Positions 28,223 through 37,825 are shown, numbered from the stretch's first letter. The stretch is 64,000 bases of DNA from Cohaesibacter celericrescens (GCF_002866925.1 NZ_PKUQ01000001.1:124001-188000); one strand, 5' to 3'. Program-made: numbers and translations. Notes: a model not told the origin generated them from the letters alone.

Positions 28223-29476
28223 CTAGCCTTTGCTTGCCGCTGTAAACCACTTGACGATGGCACGCCGTTCTTCCGGCTCCATATAGGTGACGTTGGCCGG
28301 TGGCATGGCATTGGTCACTCCGGCGTTGAGGAAGATCAACTGGGCCGCCCGAGCGATTTCACCCTCATGTTCCAAATATAGACCACGAGGTGCCACACCG
28401 ATCCCATCCCATGCAGTTTCGCGAGCATGACACATCGAGCACCGGCTCATGATAATGTCGCTCACCTCTTCAAAACCATCGGCTGAAGCAAATTTCTGCT
28501 CGCTCGGACTCAGTGGGCGACTGCTCTCTTCCATTTCCTCGCCCAAATGCTCAGCAGGCAAAAGTGAAATCCAGATAACTGCTATAAACAGCACAATGGT
28601 TGCAGGGATGGTCCAGATTGGATGGCCCTTGCCAGCATGCTTGCTGTTGAAATAATGGCGGATTGTCACGCCCATCAAAAACACCAGAGCAGCAATGACC
28701 CAGTTATACGGCGACGCAAAGGCCAGCGGATAATGGTTCGACAGCATTAGAAAAATAACCGGCAGGGTCAGATAATTGTTGTGCGTCGAGCGCAGTTTGG
28801 CGATCTTGCCATATTTTGCATCCGGCACACGACCGGCCTTGAGATCCGCCACAACGATGCGCTGATTTGGCATAATGATAAAAAACACATTCGCCGTCAT
28901 GATGGTTGCTGTGAACGCACCCAAATGCAACAGGACCGCCCGCCCCGTGAAGACTTCATTGTACCCCCACCCCATCACAACAAGTAGAATGAACAGCAAA
29001 ACCATCAGAAATGTTGGTTTTTCATCCAACTTGGACTTGCACAAAAAGTCGTAAACGATCCAGCCAATAGTCAAAGACCCAGCCGAGACCAAGATGGCTT
29101 GCCAGACTTCAAGCTCCATTTTGGCGCTATCAATCAGAAAAAGCTCGGCACCCGCCCAATAGGTCACCATCAGCAAGGCCGCCCCGGAGAGCCAAGTAGT
29201 ATAGCTTTCCCATTTGAACCAGATCAGATGCTCTGGCATGGCCTCTGGGGCCACGAGAAATTTGCGAATGTGATAAAAGCCGCCGCCATGGACTTGCCAT
29301 TCTTCCCCATGCGCGCCCACGGGTAAATCCGGTGCTTTGCGCAACCCCAGATCCAGCGCAATGAAATAGAAGCTTGACCCAATCCACGCCATCGCCGTTA
29401 TCAAATGCAGCCAGCGAATGGCAAATTCCATCCATGACCAAACCAGCGGCTGTAACAGATCAAAATCTAGCATCAT
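28223..29476 (-). CDS. puuD: Membrane-bound urate hydroxylase PuuD with cytochrome c domain
   Basis: 417 residues. PuuD oxidises urate to 5-hydroxyisourate and passes electrons to the respiratory chain instead of making peroxide. About eight membrane spans precede a C-terminal cytochrome c domain with the haem site CSMCH (Cys346, Cys349, His350) and the probable Met ligand 391 in AMPP. The N-terminal WMEFAIRWLHLITAMAWIGSSF is characteristic. Two consecutive ATG codons; the second (29473) has the better GGAG spacing. It is divergent from a LysR regulator, with a candidate operator between, and is the entry enzyme of the urate pathway here. Confidence 0.93.
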   Translation of the reverse strand: MMLDFDLLQPLVWSWMEFAIRWLHLITAMAWIGSSFYFIALDLGLRKAPDLPVGAHGEEWQVHGGGFYHIRKFLVAPEAMPEHLIWFKWESYTTWLSGAALLMVTYWAGAELFLIDSAKMELEVWQAILVSAGSLTIGWIVYDFLCKSKLDEKPTFLMVLLFILLVVMGWGYNEVFTGRAVLLHLGAFTATIMTANVFFIIMPNQRIVVADLKAGRVPDAKYGKIAKLRSTHNNYLTLPVIFLMLSNHYPLAFASPYNWVIAALVFLMGVTIRHYFNSKHAGKGHPIWTIPATIVLFIAVIWISLLPAEHLGEEMEESSRPLSPSEQKFASADGFEEVSDIIMSRCSMCHARETAWDGIGVAPRGLYLEHEGEIARAAQLIFLNAGVTNAMPPANVTYMEPEERRAIVKWFTAASKG

Positions 29477-29558
29477 TCTACTCCAAAATCCGGCTTATCA
29501 ACTCCCAAAGCGGGCCCAAAGCAAGCAGGACCACCCCCACTCTATTGCAATGCAGTAT

Positions 29559-29575
29559 TTTCTGGTATTAAGAAA
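29559..29575. promoter_or_regulatory. Candidate LysR operator between puuD and lysR
   Basis: TTTCT-N7-AGAAA, an inverted repeat in the 145-base divergent region. It matches the T-N11-A form of LysR sites and resembles boxes at 30969 and 39342 in the same island. Confidence 0.5.
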
Positions 29576-29621
29576 TAAACAGATCAGATTCAAAAAATCC
29601 AATAAAAAGAGAAATGCCGCT

Positions 29622-30575
29622 ATGGCCTATTTCGACAATATTCGAACCTTTGTGCGCGTCTATGAGTTGGGCAGCATGTCGGCAGCGGCCCGTGATCAAC
29701 GGATTTCTCCCGCTGTCGCGTCCGCACGCATTTCCCAGCTGGAAGAATATCTCAATGTTCGCTTGTTCCAGCGCACAACCCGCATGCTCAATGCCACCGA
29801 GCAAGGCAAGCTCTTTTATCCCGGAGCCTGCCGCATATTGGAAACGATTGAAGAAGCCGAAGCACTGGTGTCAAGTGTCACGTTAAAACCGCGCGGCTCC
29901 ATCCATGTCGCTGCGCCTTTGGGCGTGGGCAGACGCCTGATCGCACCCGTCGTGCCCGCTTTCAAAAAGGACTTCCCGCTGATCGATGTGCGTCTACGGC
30001 TGTCTGACCGCAAGTTGGATGTCGCAGCAGAAGGCTTGGACATCGCTTTTTTCCTCGGCGTGCCAGAAGATTCCAATCTGCGCATTCGCAAGATTGCCGA
30101 TTGCCAAAGGGTGCTTTGTGCCTCACCGGACTATCTGGAAATCAATGGCATACCCGAAAGTGGCTCCGACCTATCCACCCCCGCTCATGCTTGCCTGAAC
30201 TTGCGTTTTCCAGGGGCACCCGAGTTTCAATGGCCGCTGCAAACACCGGACGGGGTCAAGCGCTTCACGGTCACCGGACCGTTCGAGTCCGATGATGGCG
30301 ACGTGCTGACCGATTGGGCGCTGAATGGACATGGCATCATAATAAAGCCCGAGTTTGAAGTGTTGGACCATATTCGCTCTGGCGCATTGGTTCCCATCCT
30401 GACGGACACGCCACCAGTCCCCATTCAGATGGCCTGCCTTTATTCCCATCGCCGCAGGCAAGATCCCAAAATCCGCCTGTTCATTGATTTTGTGTCAGGA
30501 CACATCCGCACGGTCCTCTCAAATCAAGCGGAACTAGGCTCAGCTGCCACGATAAGTGGAATAGCCAAAGGGTGA
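29622..30575 (+). CDS. LysR-family regulator of the purine-catabolic island
   Basis: 317 residues from ATG 29622; a longer in-frame reading lacks family support. The N-terminal winged helix-turn-helix covers about 1-60 (FVRVYELGSMSAAARDQ, then ISQLEEYLNVRLFQRTTR), followed by a periplasmic-binding-like effector domain. It lies between puuD and uraH, both on the opposite strand, and its 3' end overlaps the uraH 3' end by 36 bases. Position makes it the likely regulator of the urate genes; the effector may be urate or a breakdown product (inference). Confidence 0.9.
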   Translation: MAYFDNIRTFVRVYELGSMSAAARDQRISPAVASARISQLEEYLNVRLFQRTTRMLNATEQGKLFYPGACRILETIEEAEALVSSVTLKPRGSIHVAAPLGVGRRLIAPVVPAFKKDFPLIDVRLRLSDRKLDVAAEGLDIAFFLGVPEDSNLRIRKIADCQRVLCASPDYLEINGIPESGSDLSTPAHACLNLRFPGAPEFQWPLQTPDGVKRFTVTGPFESDDGDVLTDWALNGHGIIIKPEFEVLDHIRSGALVPILTDTPPVPIQMACLYSHRRRQDPKIRLFIDFVSGHIRTVLSNQAELGSAATISGIAKG

Positions 30576-30893
30576 AATTAGCAACGGCACATGATAGTGC
30601 GTGGCCTCGCTCATACCGAAGCGAATAGGAATGACGTCAAGAAACCGCGGCTCTTCGGGGGCCACACCTGAGGCATCGAGATAAGCCCCAGCATAAAAAA
30701 CCAGCTCATAACGGCCAATGGAAAAGTCACTTTCTGGCAAAATCTGCTCATCTGTTCGGCCATCTGCATTGGTGACAAGCGAACGCACAAGGGTGCGTGT
30801 CTGATCCGTCAAACGATACAGCTCCACGACCATACCCGCCGCAGGACAGCCGCGCGCCGTGTCAAGAACATGGGTTGTCAAATAGCCAGACAT
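30540..30893 (-). CDS. uraH: 5-hydroxyisourate hydrolase
   Basis: 117 residues, transthyretin-like. Opens the ring of 5-hydroxyisourate to OHCU. The family hallmarks are the N-terminal SGYLTTHVLDTARG with His8 and the C-terminal tetrapeptide YRGS (114-117), which builds the active site. No signal peptide. The end overlaps the convergent lysR gene. It is divergent from the allantoinase-decarboxylase gene, with a candidate operator in the 184 bases between. Confidence 0.96.
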   Translation of the reverse strand: MSGYLTTHVLDTARGCPAAGMVVELYRLTDQTRTLVRSLVTNADGRTDEQILPESDFSIGRYELVFYAGAYLDASGVAPEEPRFLDVIPIRFGMSEATHYHVPLLISPFGYSTYRGS

Positions 30894-30968
30894 TCAAATA
30901 ATCCTTTCTTAAGTCGCATGTGACGGTTCATCAGATTGCACAAAGTCACGTATGGTTGCACCATAATT

Positions 30969-30985
30969 GTTCTGAAAATTAGAAC
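30969..30985. promoter_or_regulatory. Candidate LysR operator between uraH and puuE-uraD
   Basis: GTTCT-N7-AGAAC, a perfect inverted repeat with the same half-site and spacing as the box at 29559. It lies midway between two divergent urate-pathway genes. Confidence 0.55.
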
Positions 30986-31077
30986 ACTGCTTCATTTGCA
31001 GTAATAGCTATCTGAATTTCAAGAAAATGCGCGCCAATTTATTTGCTATACAGAGAAATATAAAAGGAGCCCAAAGC

Positions 31078-32517
31078 GTGACACGATACCCCAGAGATCT
31101 ATATGGCTATGGCGCCACGCCCCCAAAAGCCCAATGGCCCGGTGGTGCGAAAATTGCTGTGCAATTCGTAATCAATTACGAAGAAGGCGGCGAGAATTGT
31201 GTACTGCATGGGGATGCTGCGTCCGAGGCCTTTTTGTCCGAGATCGTTGGTGCGGCCCCATGGCCTGCTCAACGTCACTGGAACATGGAATCCATCTATG
31301 AATACGGGGCCCGCGCCGGTTTTTGGCGACTGCACCGCCTATTCACCCAAATGGACATTCCTGCCACAGTTTATGGCGTTGCCACTGCACTGGCCCGCAG
31401 TCCGGATCAAGTCGCCGCCATGCAGCAGGCCGATTGGGAAATCGCTAGTCATGGCCTGAAATGGATCGAATATAAAGATTATCCGCGTGAAGATGAAAAA
31501 GCAGACATGATCGAAGCGATCCGTCTGCATACCGAAGTCACCGGTCAAGCACCACGCGGCTGGTACACGGGGCGTTGTTCGGAAAACACTGTAGATCTCG
31601 CAACCGAGATCGGCGGGCTTGATTATGTCTCCGACACATATGCTGACGATTTGCCCTACTGGTATCAATCAGAACACAAGGATCAACTGATCCTCCCCTA
31701 CACGCTCGATTGTAATGATATGCGGTTTGCCACGCCGCAGGGTTTTAACAGCGGCGATCAGTTTTTTGCCTATCTCAAAGACAGCTTCGATTGTCTTTAT
31801 GCAGAAGGGCAAGACGGCACCCCCAAGATGATGAATATCGGACTGCATTGCCGCCTGATCGGTCGTCCGGGCCGCATCATGGCGCTTAAACGCTTTATGG
31901 ACTACGCCAAAAGCCATGCGGATGTATGGTTTGCCCGGCGGATTGACATTGCCCGGCACTGGCAAACGGTCAATCCGCCGGTTCGTTTTGACCAGCCCAG
32001 CCAAATGGATTTCCCACGTTTTGTTTGCCAGTTCGGCGGCGTATTCGAGCACAGCCCATGGATCGCCGAACGTGCATTTGCCTTGGAGTTAGGGCCAGCC
32101 CACGACACAGCGACCGGCGTTCACAATGCCTTGTGCAGGATTTTCCGTTCTGCAAGTGAAGAAGAACGCCTCGGCGTTTTGCAAGCCCATCCTGACCTTG
32201 CTGGTAAACTGGCGGCGGCCAAACGTCTGACCGCTGAATCGACTTCCGAGCAAGCCGGTGCAGGCCTTGACGCCCTATCAGATCAAGAGCGCGCAGATTT
32301 CACAAAACTCAATGATGCCTATGTTGCAAAGCACGGCTTCCCCTTCATCATCGCGGTCCGCGATCACAACAAGGCCAGCATTCTGGCGGCCTTCCAACGC
32401 CGGATAGCCAACAGCCGTTCCATTGAATTCGCTGAAGCCTGTCGACAAGTCGAGCGCATTGCCCAATTCCGTCTGATGGACATGCTACCATCGCACAGCA
32501 ACAGAGCCGCACAATGA
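31078..32517 (+). CDS. Allantoinase PuuE fused to OHCU decarboxylase UraD
   Basis: 479 residues if started at GTG 31078, favoured because AAGGAG ends 8 bases before it; an ATG 17 codons earlier has no such site. Residues 1 to about 300 form a polysaccharide-deacetylase-like PuuE domain (YPRDLYGYGATPP, WPGGAKIAVQFVINYEEGGE), which opens allantoin to allantoate without the metal-type allantoinase fold. From about 305 a UraD domain follows, with the catalytic His371 in HPDLAGK and the later HGFPFIIAVRDH. UraD makes S-allantoin from OHCU, so the fusion joins consecutive steps. The end overlaps allA by 4 bases. Confidence 0.95.
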   Translation: MTRYPRDLYGYGATPPKAQWPGGAKIAVQFVINYEEGGENCVLHGDAASEAFLSEIVGAAPWPAQRHWNMESIYEYGARAGFWRLHRLFTQMDIPATVYGVATALARSPDQVAAMQQADWEIASHGLKWIEYKDYPREDEKADMIEAIRLHTEVTGQAPRGWYTGRCSENTVDLATEIGGLDYVSDTYADDLPYWYQSEHKDQLILPYTLDCNDMRFATPQGFNSGDQFFAYLKDSFDCLYAEGQDGTPKMMNIGLHCRLIGRPGRIMALKRFMDYAKSHADVWFARRIDIARHWQTVNPPVRFDQPSQMDFPRFVCQFGGVFEHSPWIAERAFALELGPAHDTATGVHNALCRIFRSASEEERLGVLQAHPDLAGKLAAAKRLTAESTSEQAGAGLDALSDQERADFTKLNDAYVAKHGFPFIIAVRDHNKASILAAFQRRIANSRSIEFAEACRQVERIAQFRLMDMLPSHSNRAAQ

Positions 32518-33026
32518 GTAGCATGGAAATTCTCATACAGCCTTTGACGAAGCTCGCATTTGCACCGTTTGGTGAGGTATTGGAAACATCGGGCACGCCC
32601 ACCATGATGATCAATCAGGGGCTATGCGGGCGGTATCACGATCTGGCGGCAGTCGACATTGGCGAGGCAGACGCCGACCAAGGCAAAGTCGGCATCAGCC
32701 TGTTCGACGCCCAACCACGCAGACTGCCCTATCAACTGGATATGATGGAACGGCACCCGCTGGGCAGTCAGGCCTTTCTGCCGATGAGTATGACGTCATT
32801 TCTAGTCATCGTCGCACCAGACGCAAACGGCGAACCGGGAATGCCTTTGGCCTTTTTAAGCAAACCGGGACAGGGCATCAATTTCCATCGCAACATATGG
32901 CACGGCGTTTTGACACCGTTGCAGGCACCAGGACTATTTGCGGTTGTTGACCGCATAGGAACGAGCAAAAATCTACAGGAGCATTGGTTCGAACGACCCT
33001 ACATAGTCGGTCGAACACCAGAATAA
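32514..33026 (+). CDS. allA: Ureidoglycolate lyase
   Basis: 170 residues, cupin-like AllA family. Splits ureidoglycolate into glyoxylate and urea. Recognisable blocks are LAFAPFGEVLETSG near the N-terminus, ERHPLGSQAFLPM and FHRNIWHGVLTPL. The start overlaps the stop of the fusion gene (ATGA), so the two are coupled. It is the last carbon-releasing step of the route encoded here. Confidence 0.93.
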   Translation: MSSMEILIQPLTKLAFAPFGEVLETSGTPTMMINQGLCGRYHDLAAVDIGEADADQGKVGISLFDAQPRRLPYQLDMMERHPLGSQAFLPMSMTSFLVIVAPDANGEPGMPLAFLSKPGQGINFHRNIWHGVLTPLQAPGLFAVVDRIGTSKNLQEHWFERPYIVGRTPE

Positions 33027-33057
33027 ACGAAAAATATGTAGCAATCAAAAAACGACA

Positions 33058-33076
33058 AGAATGCAAAAAGCATTCT
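33058..33076 (+). promoter_or_regulatory. Hairpin in the permease leader
   Basis: AGAATGC-AAAAA-GCATTCT: a perfect 7-bp stem directly followed by GGAGG (33077-33081). The permease start is 30 bases further on with its own GAGGGG site. It may regulate expression; a purine-sensing RNA is only a guess. Confidence 0.45.
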
Positions 33077-33110
33077 GGAGGAATAAAATTTTTCTTCGAG
33101 GGGTTAATCC

Positions 33111-34541
33111 ATGAGTAACAGCAGCATAGGGACACCGGAACAACTCCGCGATCCCAACTATACACCACCACTTTACAAAGCCATTCCACTTGGCATTCAG
33201 CATGTTTTGGCTATGTTTATCGCCAACGTTACACCTGCCATCATTGTGGCTGGTGCAGCAGGCTTTGGCTTCGGCTCCAATTCGCCTGACTTTCCCGAAC
33301 TTCTTTACATGATCCAGATGTCCATGCTGTTCGCAGGCATCGCCACCCTGTTCCAGACGATCACCTTGGGCCCGATTGGCGCAGGTTTGCCGGTTGTTCA
33401 GGGCACCAGCTTTGCCTTCTTGCCAGTGATGATTCCACTTGTTGCAGGCAAAGGCGTTGATGGCTTGGCCGCTCTTTATGCAGGCATTTTCATCGGCGGT
33501 ATTTTCCACGCCATTCTGGGTATGTTCATCGGTAAAATCCGCATCGCCCTGCCACCGCTTGTCACCGGTCTTGTTGTGACCATGATCGGTCTGGCTCTGG
33601 TCAAAGTGGGCATTCAATATGCCGCAGGTGGCGTTCCTGCCATTGGCACACCAGAATATGGCTCCGCCCTCAATTGGGGTGCTGCATTGGTAGTGATCTT
33701 TGTTACCTTGGGTCTCAAATTCTACGCCAAAGGCATGTTGTCAGTCTCAGCGGTTCTGATCGGTTTGATCGCAGGCTATATCTTTGCGTTGTCCACCGGC
33801 ATGCTGACACTCTCAGCCATTGCGACCTCATGGGATCGCGCAGCCGCGTTTGCCCTGCCAATGCCATTCAAATACGGCTTTGAGCTGTCATTCGCCGCCA
33901 TCATTGGCTTTTGCTTGATGGCCTTTATCTCCGCCATTGAGACAGTCGGCGATGTTTCCGGCATCACCAAAGGCGGTGCGGGTCGTGAGGCAACGGACAA
34001 AGAAATCTCTGGTGCAACCTATGCCGATGGTCTTGGCACAGCAATCGCCGGTATCTTTGGTGGCCTTCCAAACACCTCCTTCTCACAAAATGTTGGCCTC
34101 ATCGCCATGACGCGCATTATGAGCCGTCACGTGGTAACCATCGGCGCCATCTTCCTCATCATCTGTGGCTTGATTCCGAAAGTGGGCGGCGTCATTCGCA
34201 CCATTCCCATCGAAGTCTTGGGCGGCGGTGTGATTGTCATGTTCGGCATGGTTGTTGCAGCAGGGATCTCCATGCTGTCTGATGTGGACTGGAACCGTCG
34301 CAATATGGTGATCTTCGCCATAGCACTGTCGGTCGGTCTGGGTCTGCAGCTTGAGCCCGGAGCCGTTCAGCACTTGCCAAGCACTCTTAAGGTTCTGCTG
34401 ACATCCGGCCTGTTGCCCGCGGCACTGATTGCCATCGTGCTCAACCTGATCTTGCCAGAAGAACTGGCAGCAGAAGCCACCGAAGAAGTTTCCGGCGGCA
34501 TGGCAGGCCACGGCAAAGGCACATTGCCTCACAACGATTAA
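33111..34541 (+). CDS. NCS2-family purine/urate permease
   Basis: 476 residues with about 12-14 membrane spans, nucleobase:cation symporter-2 family. The start region PLYKAIPLGIQHVLAMFIANVTPAIIVAGAAG and the signature FSQNVGLIAMTRIMSRHV are typical. Some family members take up xanthine or urate, others uracil; its location among xanthine and urate genes points to purines. It follows allA by 84 bases and may be co-transcribed with it, though a hairpin lies between. A good terminator follows. Confidence 0.93.
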   Translation: MSNSSIGTPEQLRDPNYTPPLYKAIPLGIQHVLAMFIANVTPAIIVAGAAGFGFGSNSPDFPELLYMIQMSMLFAGIATLFQTITLGPIGAGLPVVQGTSFAFLPVMIPLVAGKGVDGLAALYAGIFIGGIFHAILGMFIGKIRIALPPLVTGLVVTMIGLALVKVGIQYAAGGVPAIGTPEYGSALNWGAALVVIFVTLGLKFYAKGMLSVSAVLIGLIAGYIFALSTGMLTLSAIATSWDRAAAFALPMPFKYGFELSFAAIIGFCLMAFISAIETVGDVSGITKGGAGREATDKEISGATYADGLGTAIAGIFGGLPNTSFSQNVGLIAMTRIMSRHVVTIGAIFLIICGLIPKVGGVIRTIPIEVLGGGVIVMFGMVVAAGISMLSDVDWNRRNMVIFAIALSVGLGLQLEPGAVQHLPSTLKVLLTSGLLPAALIAIVLNLILPEELAAEATEEVSGGMAGHGKGTLPHND

Positions 34542-34574
34542 GCACCCTTTGGGCTTGATCGAAATAGCCAAAAA

Positions 34575-34607
34575 AATAGCCCATCGGAGCAATCCGGTGG
34601 GCTTTTT
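34575..34607. terminator. Bidirectional terminator between the permease and xdhC
   Basis: AGCCCATCGG pairs with CCGGTGGGCT (one G-T) around a 6-base loop and runs into five T. It separates convergent genes. Confidence 0.85.
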
Positions 34608-34629
34608 GTTTGGATCAACGGCTGTTGGT

Positions 34630-35466
34630 TTATGCGTCTGTCGGGTTCGTGGACTCCAGCACAGGGCACACATCAAACATGGTCATCACTTCAGCCGCGA
34701 CCATCGCAGCCACAACAGCGGGGCGTTTATCCTTGCTACCACCCGCACCAATCGGACAGGTCAGATTTTGCAGATAAGCATCAGCATCCACGCCAACTTC
34801 CTGTTTGAGCCAATGGGAAAATGTCGCGCGTTTGCTTTTAGACCCTATCATACCGACATAGGCCGCATCACCACGCAACAAGGCTTCCCGCACGAGCAAA
34901 AAATCGAGGGCATGATCGTGGGTCAAGATAACATAGGCGCAGCCCGGTTCAGCACTGCGTATCTCGGCCTCGGGCAACGGGCTACAGCGTTGCTCCACAT
35001 CTCCAGCCACCAACGCCAGCTCATCGGCACGACTGTCAATAACACACACACGAAGCGGCAAAAGTGCAAGCGCCGCACATAGAGCCCGCCCGACATGCCC
35101 CGCACCAAAGACATAAACAGCTGGACGAGCGTCAATCTCTTTCGTTTCCTGCTGTTTAGCAAGTGCCTGTGCTTGAGCATCCAGCATCGAAAACCGCAAT
35201 GTCACAACACCGCCACAGCATTGCCCGATTTCAGGCCCCAGAGGCACAGTCATATCGCGCGTCACCGTCCCATCGCGTTGCATGCGTCGGGCCTCGTCGA
35301 TGGCCATAAATTCCAACTGACCACCGCCAATGGTGCCCCATAGTGCGTCAGTCGCGACATAGAGTGTTGCGCCTACCTCGCGCGGAGAAGAGCCTTTCAC
35401 ATGCGTCAGGGACACCTGATAAACGCGATCATGCGCATTCAGAAAAGCCTTCAGGCTAGTGCGCAT
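34630..35466 (-). CDS. xdhC: Xanthine dehydrogenase accessory protein XdhC
   Basis: 278 residues from ATG 35466 (MRTSLKAFLNAHDRVYQVSL); a much longer upstream reading overlaps xdhB and is rejected. XdhC binds the molybdenum cofactor, helps its sulfuration and inserts it into XdhB. Motifs include TIGGGQLEFMAIDEAR, the GQCCGGVVTL cysteine pair and a Rossmann-like VFGAGHVGRAL. It overlaps the xdhB stop by 11 bases, so the three xdh genes form one operon. Confidence 0.94.
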   Translation of the reverse strand: MRTSLKAFLNAHDRVYQVSLTHVKGSSPREVGATLYVATDALWGTIGGGQLEFMAIDEARRMQRDGTVTRDMTVPLGPEIGQCCGGVVTLRFSMLDAQAQALAKQQETKEIDARPAVYVFGAGHVGRALCAALALLPLRVCVIDSRADELALVAGDVEQRCSPLPEAEIRSAEPGCAYVILTHDHALDFLLVREALLRGDAAYVGMIGSKSKRATFSHWLKQEVGVDADAYLQNLTCPIGAGGSKDKRPAVVAAMVAAEVMTMFDVCPVLESTNPTDA

Positions 35467-37825
35467 CACCGGCCCCAGACTGTAAAGCATCCACCGCCAA
35501 AAGAACGCATTCAGGCGTGGCAGGAGCAGCAAGACGTGGACATTGCTTATAGTCGGCGACACTTGCCACCGCCATAGACAGAGCCTCCAGCACAGAGATA
35601 CCAAGCATGAAGGGCGGTTCACCAACGGCTTTAGAGCGTTTGATCGAGCGTTCTTTATTCTGCGACCAATGCGCCAGCTTGACGTTAAAGATGCGCGGGA
35701 TATCACTCGCCAACGGGATTTTATAAGTCGAAGGCGCGTGCGTGCGCAGCTGGCCTTTGTCGTCCCACCACAGTTCTTCGGTAGTCAACCAGCCCATGCC
35801 CTGAATGAACGCCCCTTCAACTTGACCCAAATCGAGAGCAGGATTGAGCGACTTGCCAACGTCATGCAGAATATCGGTGCGATCCACCACATATTCACCG
35901 GTCAAAGTATCGATGGTCACTTCCGAGACCGCCGCACCATAGGCGTAATAAAAGAAAGGTCGCCCCTGCCCTTTCTCACGATCCCAATGGATCTTGGGTG
36001 TTTTGTAGAAACCGGCCGCCGATAACTGCACTCGCGCCATATAGGCTTCACTAATAAAGACATCAAACGCCATGTGTGCTTCGCCGATCTTTACCTGATT
36101 GGGCAAGAACACAACAGCATCGGCATCAACACCCCATTTTTCCATAGCAAACGCCACCAAGCGCGTTTTGATCTGTTCGGCGGCATCCAGCGCTGCCATG
36201 CCATTGAGGTCTGTGCCGGAGGACGCCGCAGTAGCCGAGGTATTGGGAACCTTGTCTGTCGCTGTTTTGGTAATTTTGATCCGCCCAATATCAACCTGGA
36301 ACGCATCCGCCACCACCTGAGCAACCTTGGTGTTTAGACCCTGCCCCATTTCTGTGCCGCCATGGTTGAGTTGTATCGAGCCATCAGCATAGATATGGAT
36401 CAGGCTGCCGGCCTGATTGAACCATGTGGCAGTGAAGGAAATGCCGAATTTAACCGGAACCAATGAGAGGCCCTTGCGATAAATCGCTCCTGTTTCATTG
36501 GCCCTTTTATTAAAAGCCAACACGGCAGACCGGCGCTCTTGATAATCAGACTCTTGCGCCAGTTCATCCACCAAACGATCCAGAATATTGTCCTCAACCG
36601 TTTGATGATAAGGCGTTAGATCGCGCCCTGCTCCACCATAGAAATTGACCTTGCGCACCTCCAACGGATCTTTGCCCAACTTGTAGGCGATCTCTTCGAT
36701 CATCCGCTCAGCGACGATCACCCCTTGCGGGCCGCCAAAGCCGCGAAAGGCCGTGTTGGATACCGTGTTGGTTTTCATTGGATGCGAGCGCAAGCGCACA
36801 TGGGGGTAAAAATAAGCATTATCGGCATGGAACAACGCGCGATCCGTCACCGGCCCCGATAAATCAGACGAATAACCACAGCGAGCAATAAAGTCCCCTG
36901 CCACAGCCAATATCTTGCCGTCATCATCAAAGGCGACATCATAATCGACAATGAAATCATGCCGCTTGCCGGTTGCTGCCATGTCATCATCACGGTCAGG
37001 CCGTAGCTTGACTGGACGATTGTATTTTTTCGCCGCCATCGCCGCAACACAGCAGAAAATATTCATTTGCGTTTCTTTGCCACCGAAACCACCTCCCATC
37101 CGCCGCACCTGAACGGTCACCGCATGCGACGCAATGCCAAGCACTCGGGCCACCATATGCTGAGCTTCGCTGGGATGTTGGGTCGAAGAAAACAGAGTCA
37201 CATCTTCATCTTCTCCCGGAAGGGCAAAAGCGATATGCCCCTCCAGATACATATGGTCCTGTCCGCCAATACGCATCTGGCTGGCAATACGATGAGGCGC
37301 ATCCGCAAAGCCGGTTTCAAAATCACCGCGCTCCAGCTTCAGAGGCTTGGCAACATAAGGATATCCCGCTTCCATCGCCGCGTAAGCATCCGTGACGACG
37401 GGTAAATCTTCGTAGAGTATTTTGGCACATTGCGCTGCACGACGAGCCTGATCGCGCGTCTCGGCAATCACGGCGAACAGCGGCTGCCCCCAAAATTCAC
37501 ATGTGTCAGTGACAAACACCGGCTCATCATCAAGATGGCTGGGGCTGATATCGTTGACGCCAGGAATATCATCCGCACAGAGCACACCGACCACCCCATC
37601 CATTGCCAGACAGGGGGTTAAATCAAGGTCAATAATCTTGGCGTGAGCCCGTTCACTCAAACCTAGATAGGCATGCAAGGTGCCGACAGGTTCGGCAATA
37701 TCATCGGTATAGTCAGCACTACCGGTGACATGTTTGCTGGCGGATTCATGAACTAGATCCTCATGTACCCCGCCTTTTATGCCAGATGGCGTGTCGTTGG
37801 ATGAAGGGAAATTGTCCTGCTTCAT
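35456..37825 (-). CDS. xdhB: Xanthine dehydrogenase molybdopterin-binding subunit
   Basis: 789 residues. Carries the molybdenum site that oxidises hypoxanthine and xanthine to urate. Molybdopterin-binding blocks GGGFGGKETQ and TAFRGFGGPQGV are intact, and the catalytic glutamate lies in AVGEPPFMLG near the C-terminus. HESASKHVTGSADYTDDI at the N-terminus is typical of XdhB. The start overlaps the xdhA stop by 4 bases. It needs XdhA for electron transfer and XdhC for cofactor loading. Confidence 0.96.
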   Translation of the reverse strand: MKQDNFPSSNDTPSGIKGGVHEDLVHESASKHVTGSADYTDDIAEPVGTLHAYLGLSERAHAKIIDLDLTPCLAMDGVVGVLCADDIPGVNDISPSHLDDEPVFVTDTCEFWGQPLFAVIAETRDQARRAAQCAKILYEDLPVVTDAYAAMEAGYPYVAKPLKLERGDFETGFADAPHRIASQMRIGGQDHMYLEGHIAFALPGEDEDVTLFSSTQHPSEAQHMVARVLGIASHAVTVQVRRMGGGFGGKETQMNIFCCVAAMAAKKYNRPVKLRPDRDDDMAATGKRHDFIVDYDVAFDDDGKILAVAGDFIARCGYSSDLSGPVTDRALFHADNAYFYPHVRLRSHPMKTNTVSNTAFRGFGGPQGVIVAERMIEEIAYKLGKDPLEVRKVNFYGGAGRDLTPYHQTVEDNILDRLVDELAQESDYQERRSAVLAFNKRANETGAIYRKGLSLVPVKFGISFTATWFNQAGSLIHIYADGSIQLNHGGTEMGQGLNTKVAQVVADAFQVDIGRIKITKTATDKVPNTSATAASSGTDLNGMAALDAAEQIKTRLVAFAMEKWGVDADAVVFLPNQVKIGEAHMAFDVFISEAYMARVQLSAAGFYKTPKIHWDREKGQGRPFFYYAYGAAVSEVTIDTLTGEYVVDRTDILHDVGKSLNPALDLGQVEGAFIQGMGWLTTEELWWDDKGQLRTHAPSTYKIPLASDIPRIFNVKLAHWSQNKERSIKRSKAVGEPPFMLGISVLEALSMAVASVADYKQCPRLAAPATPECVLLAVDALQSGAGDAH

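Noticed and set aside
35467-35706. 80-residue N-terminal extension of XdhC
   Set aside because: It overlaps the end of xdhB in another phase; the conserved XdhC N-terminus starts at 35466.
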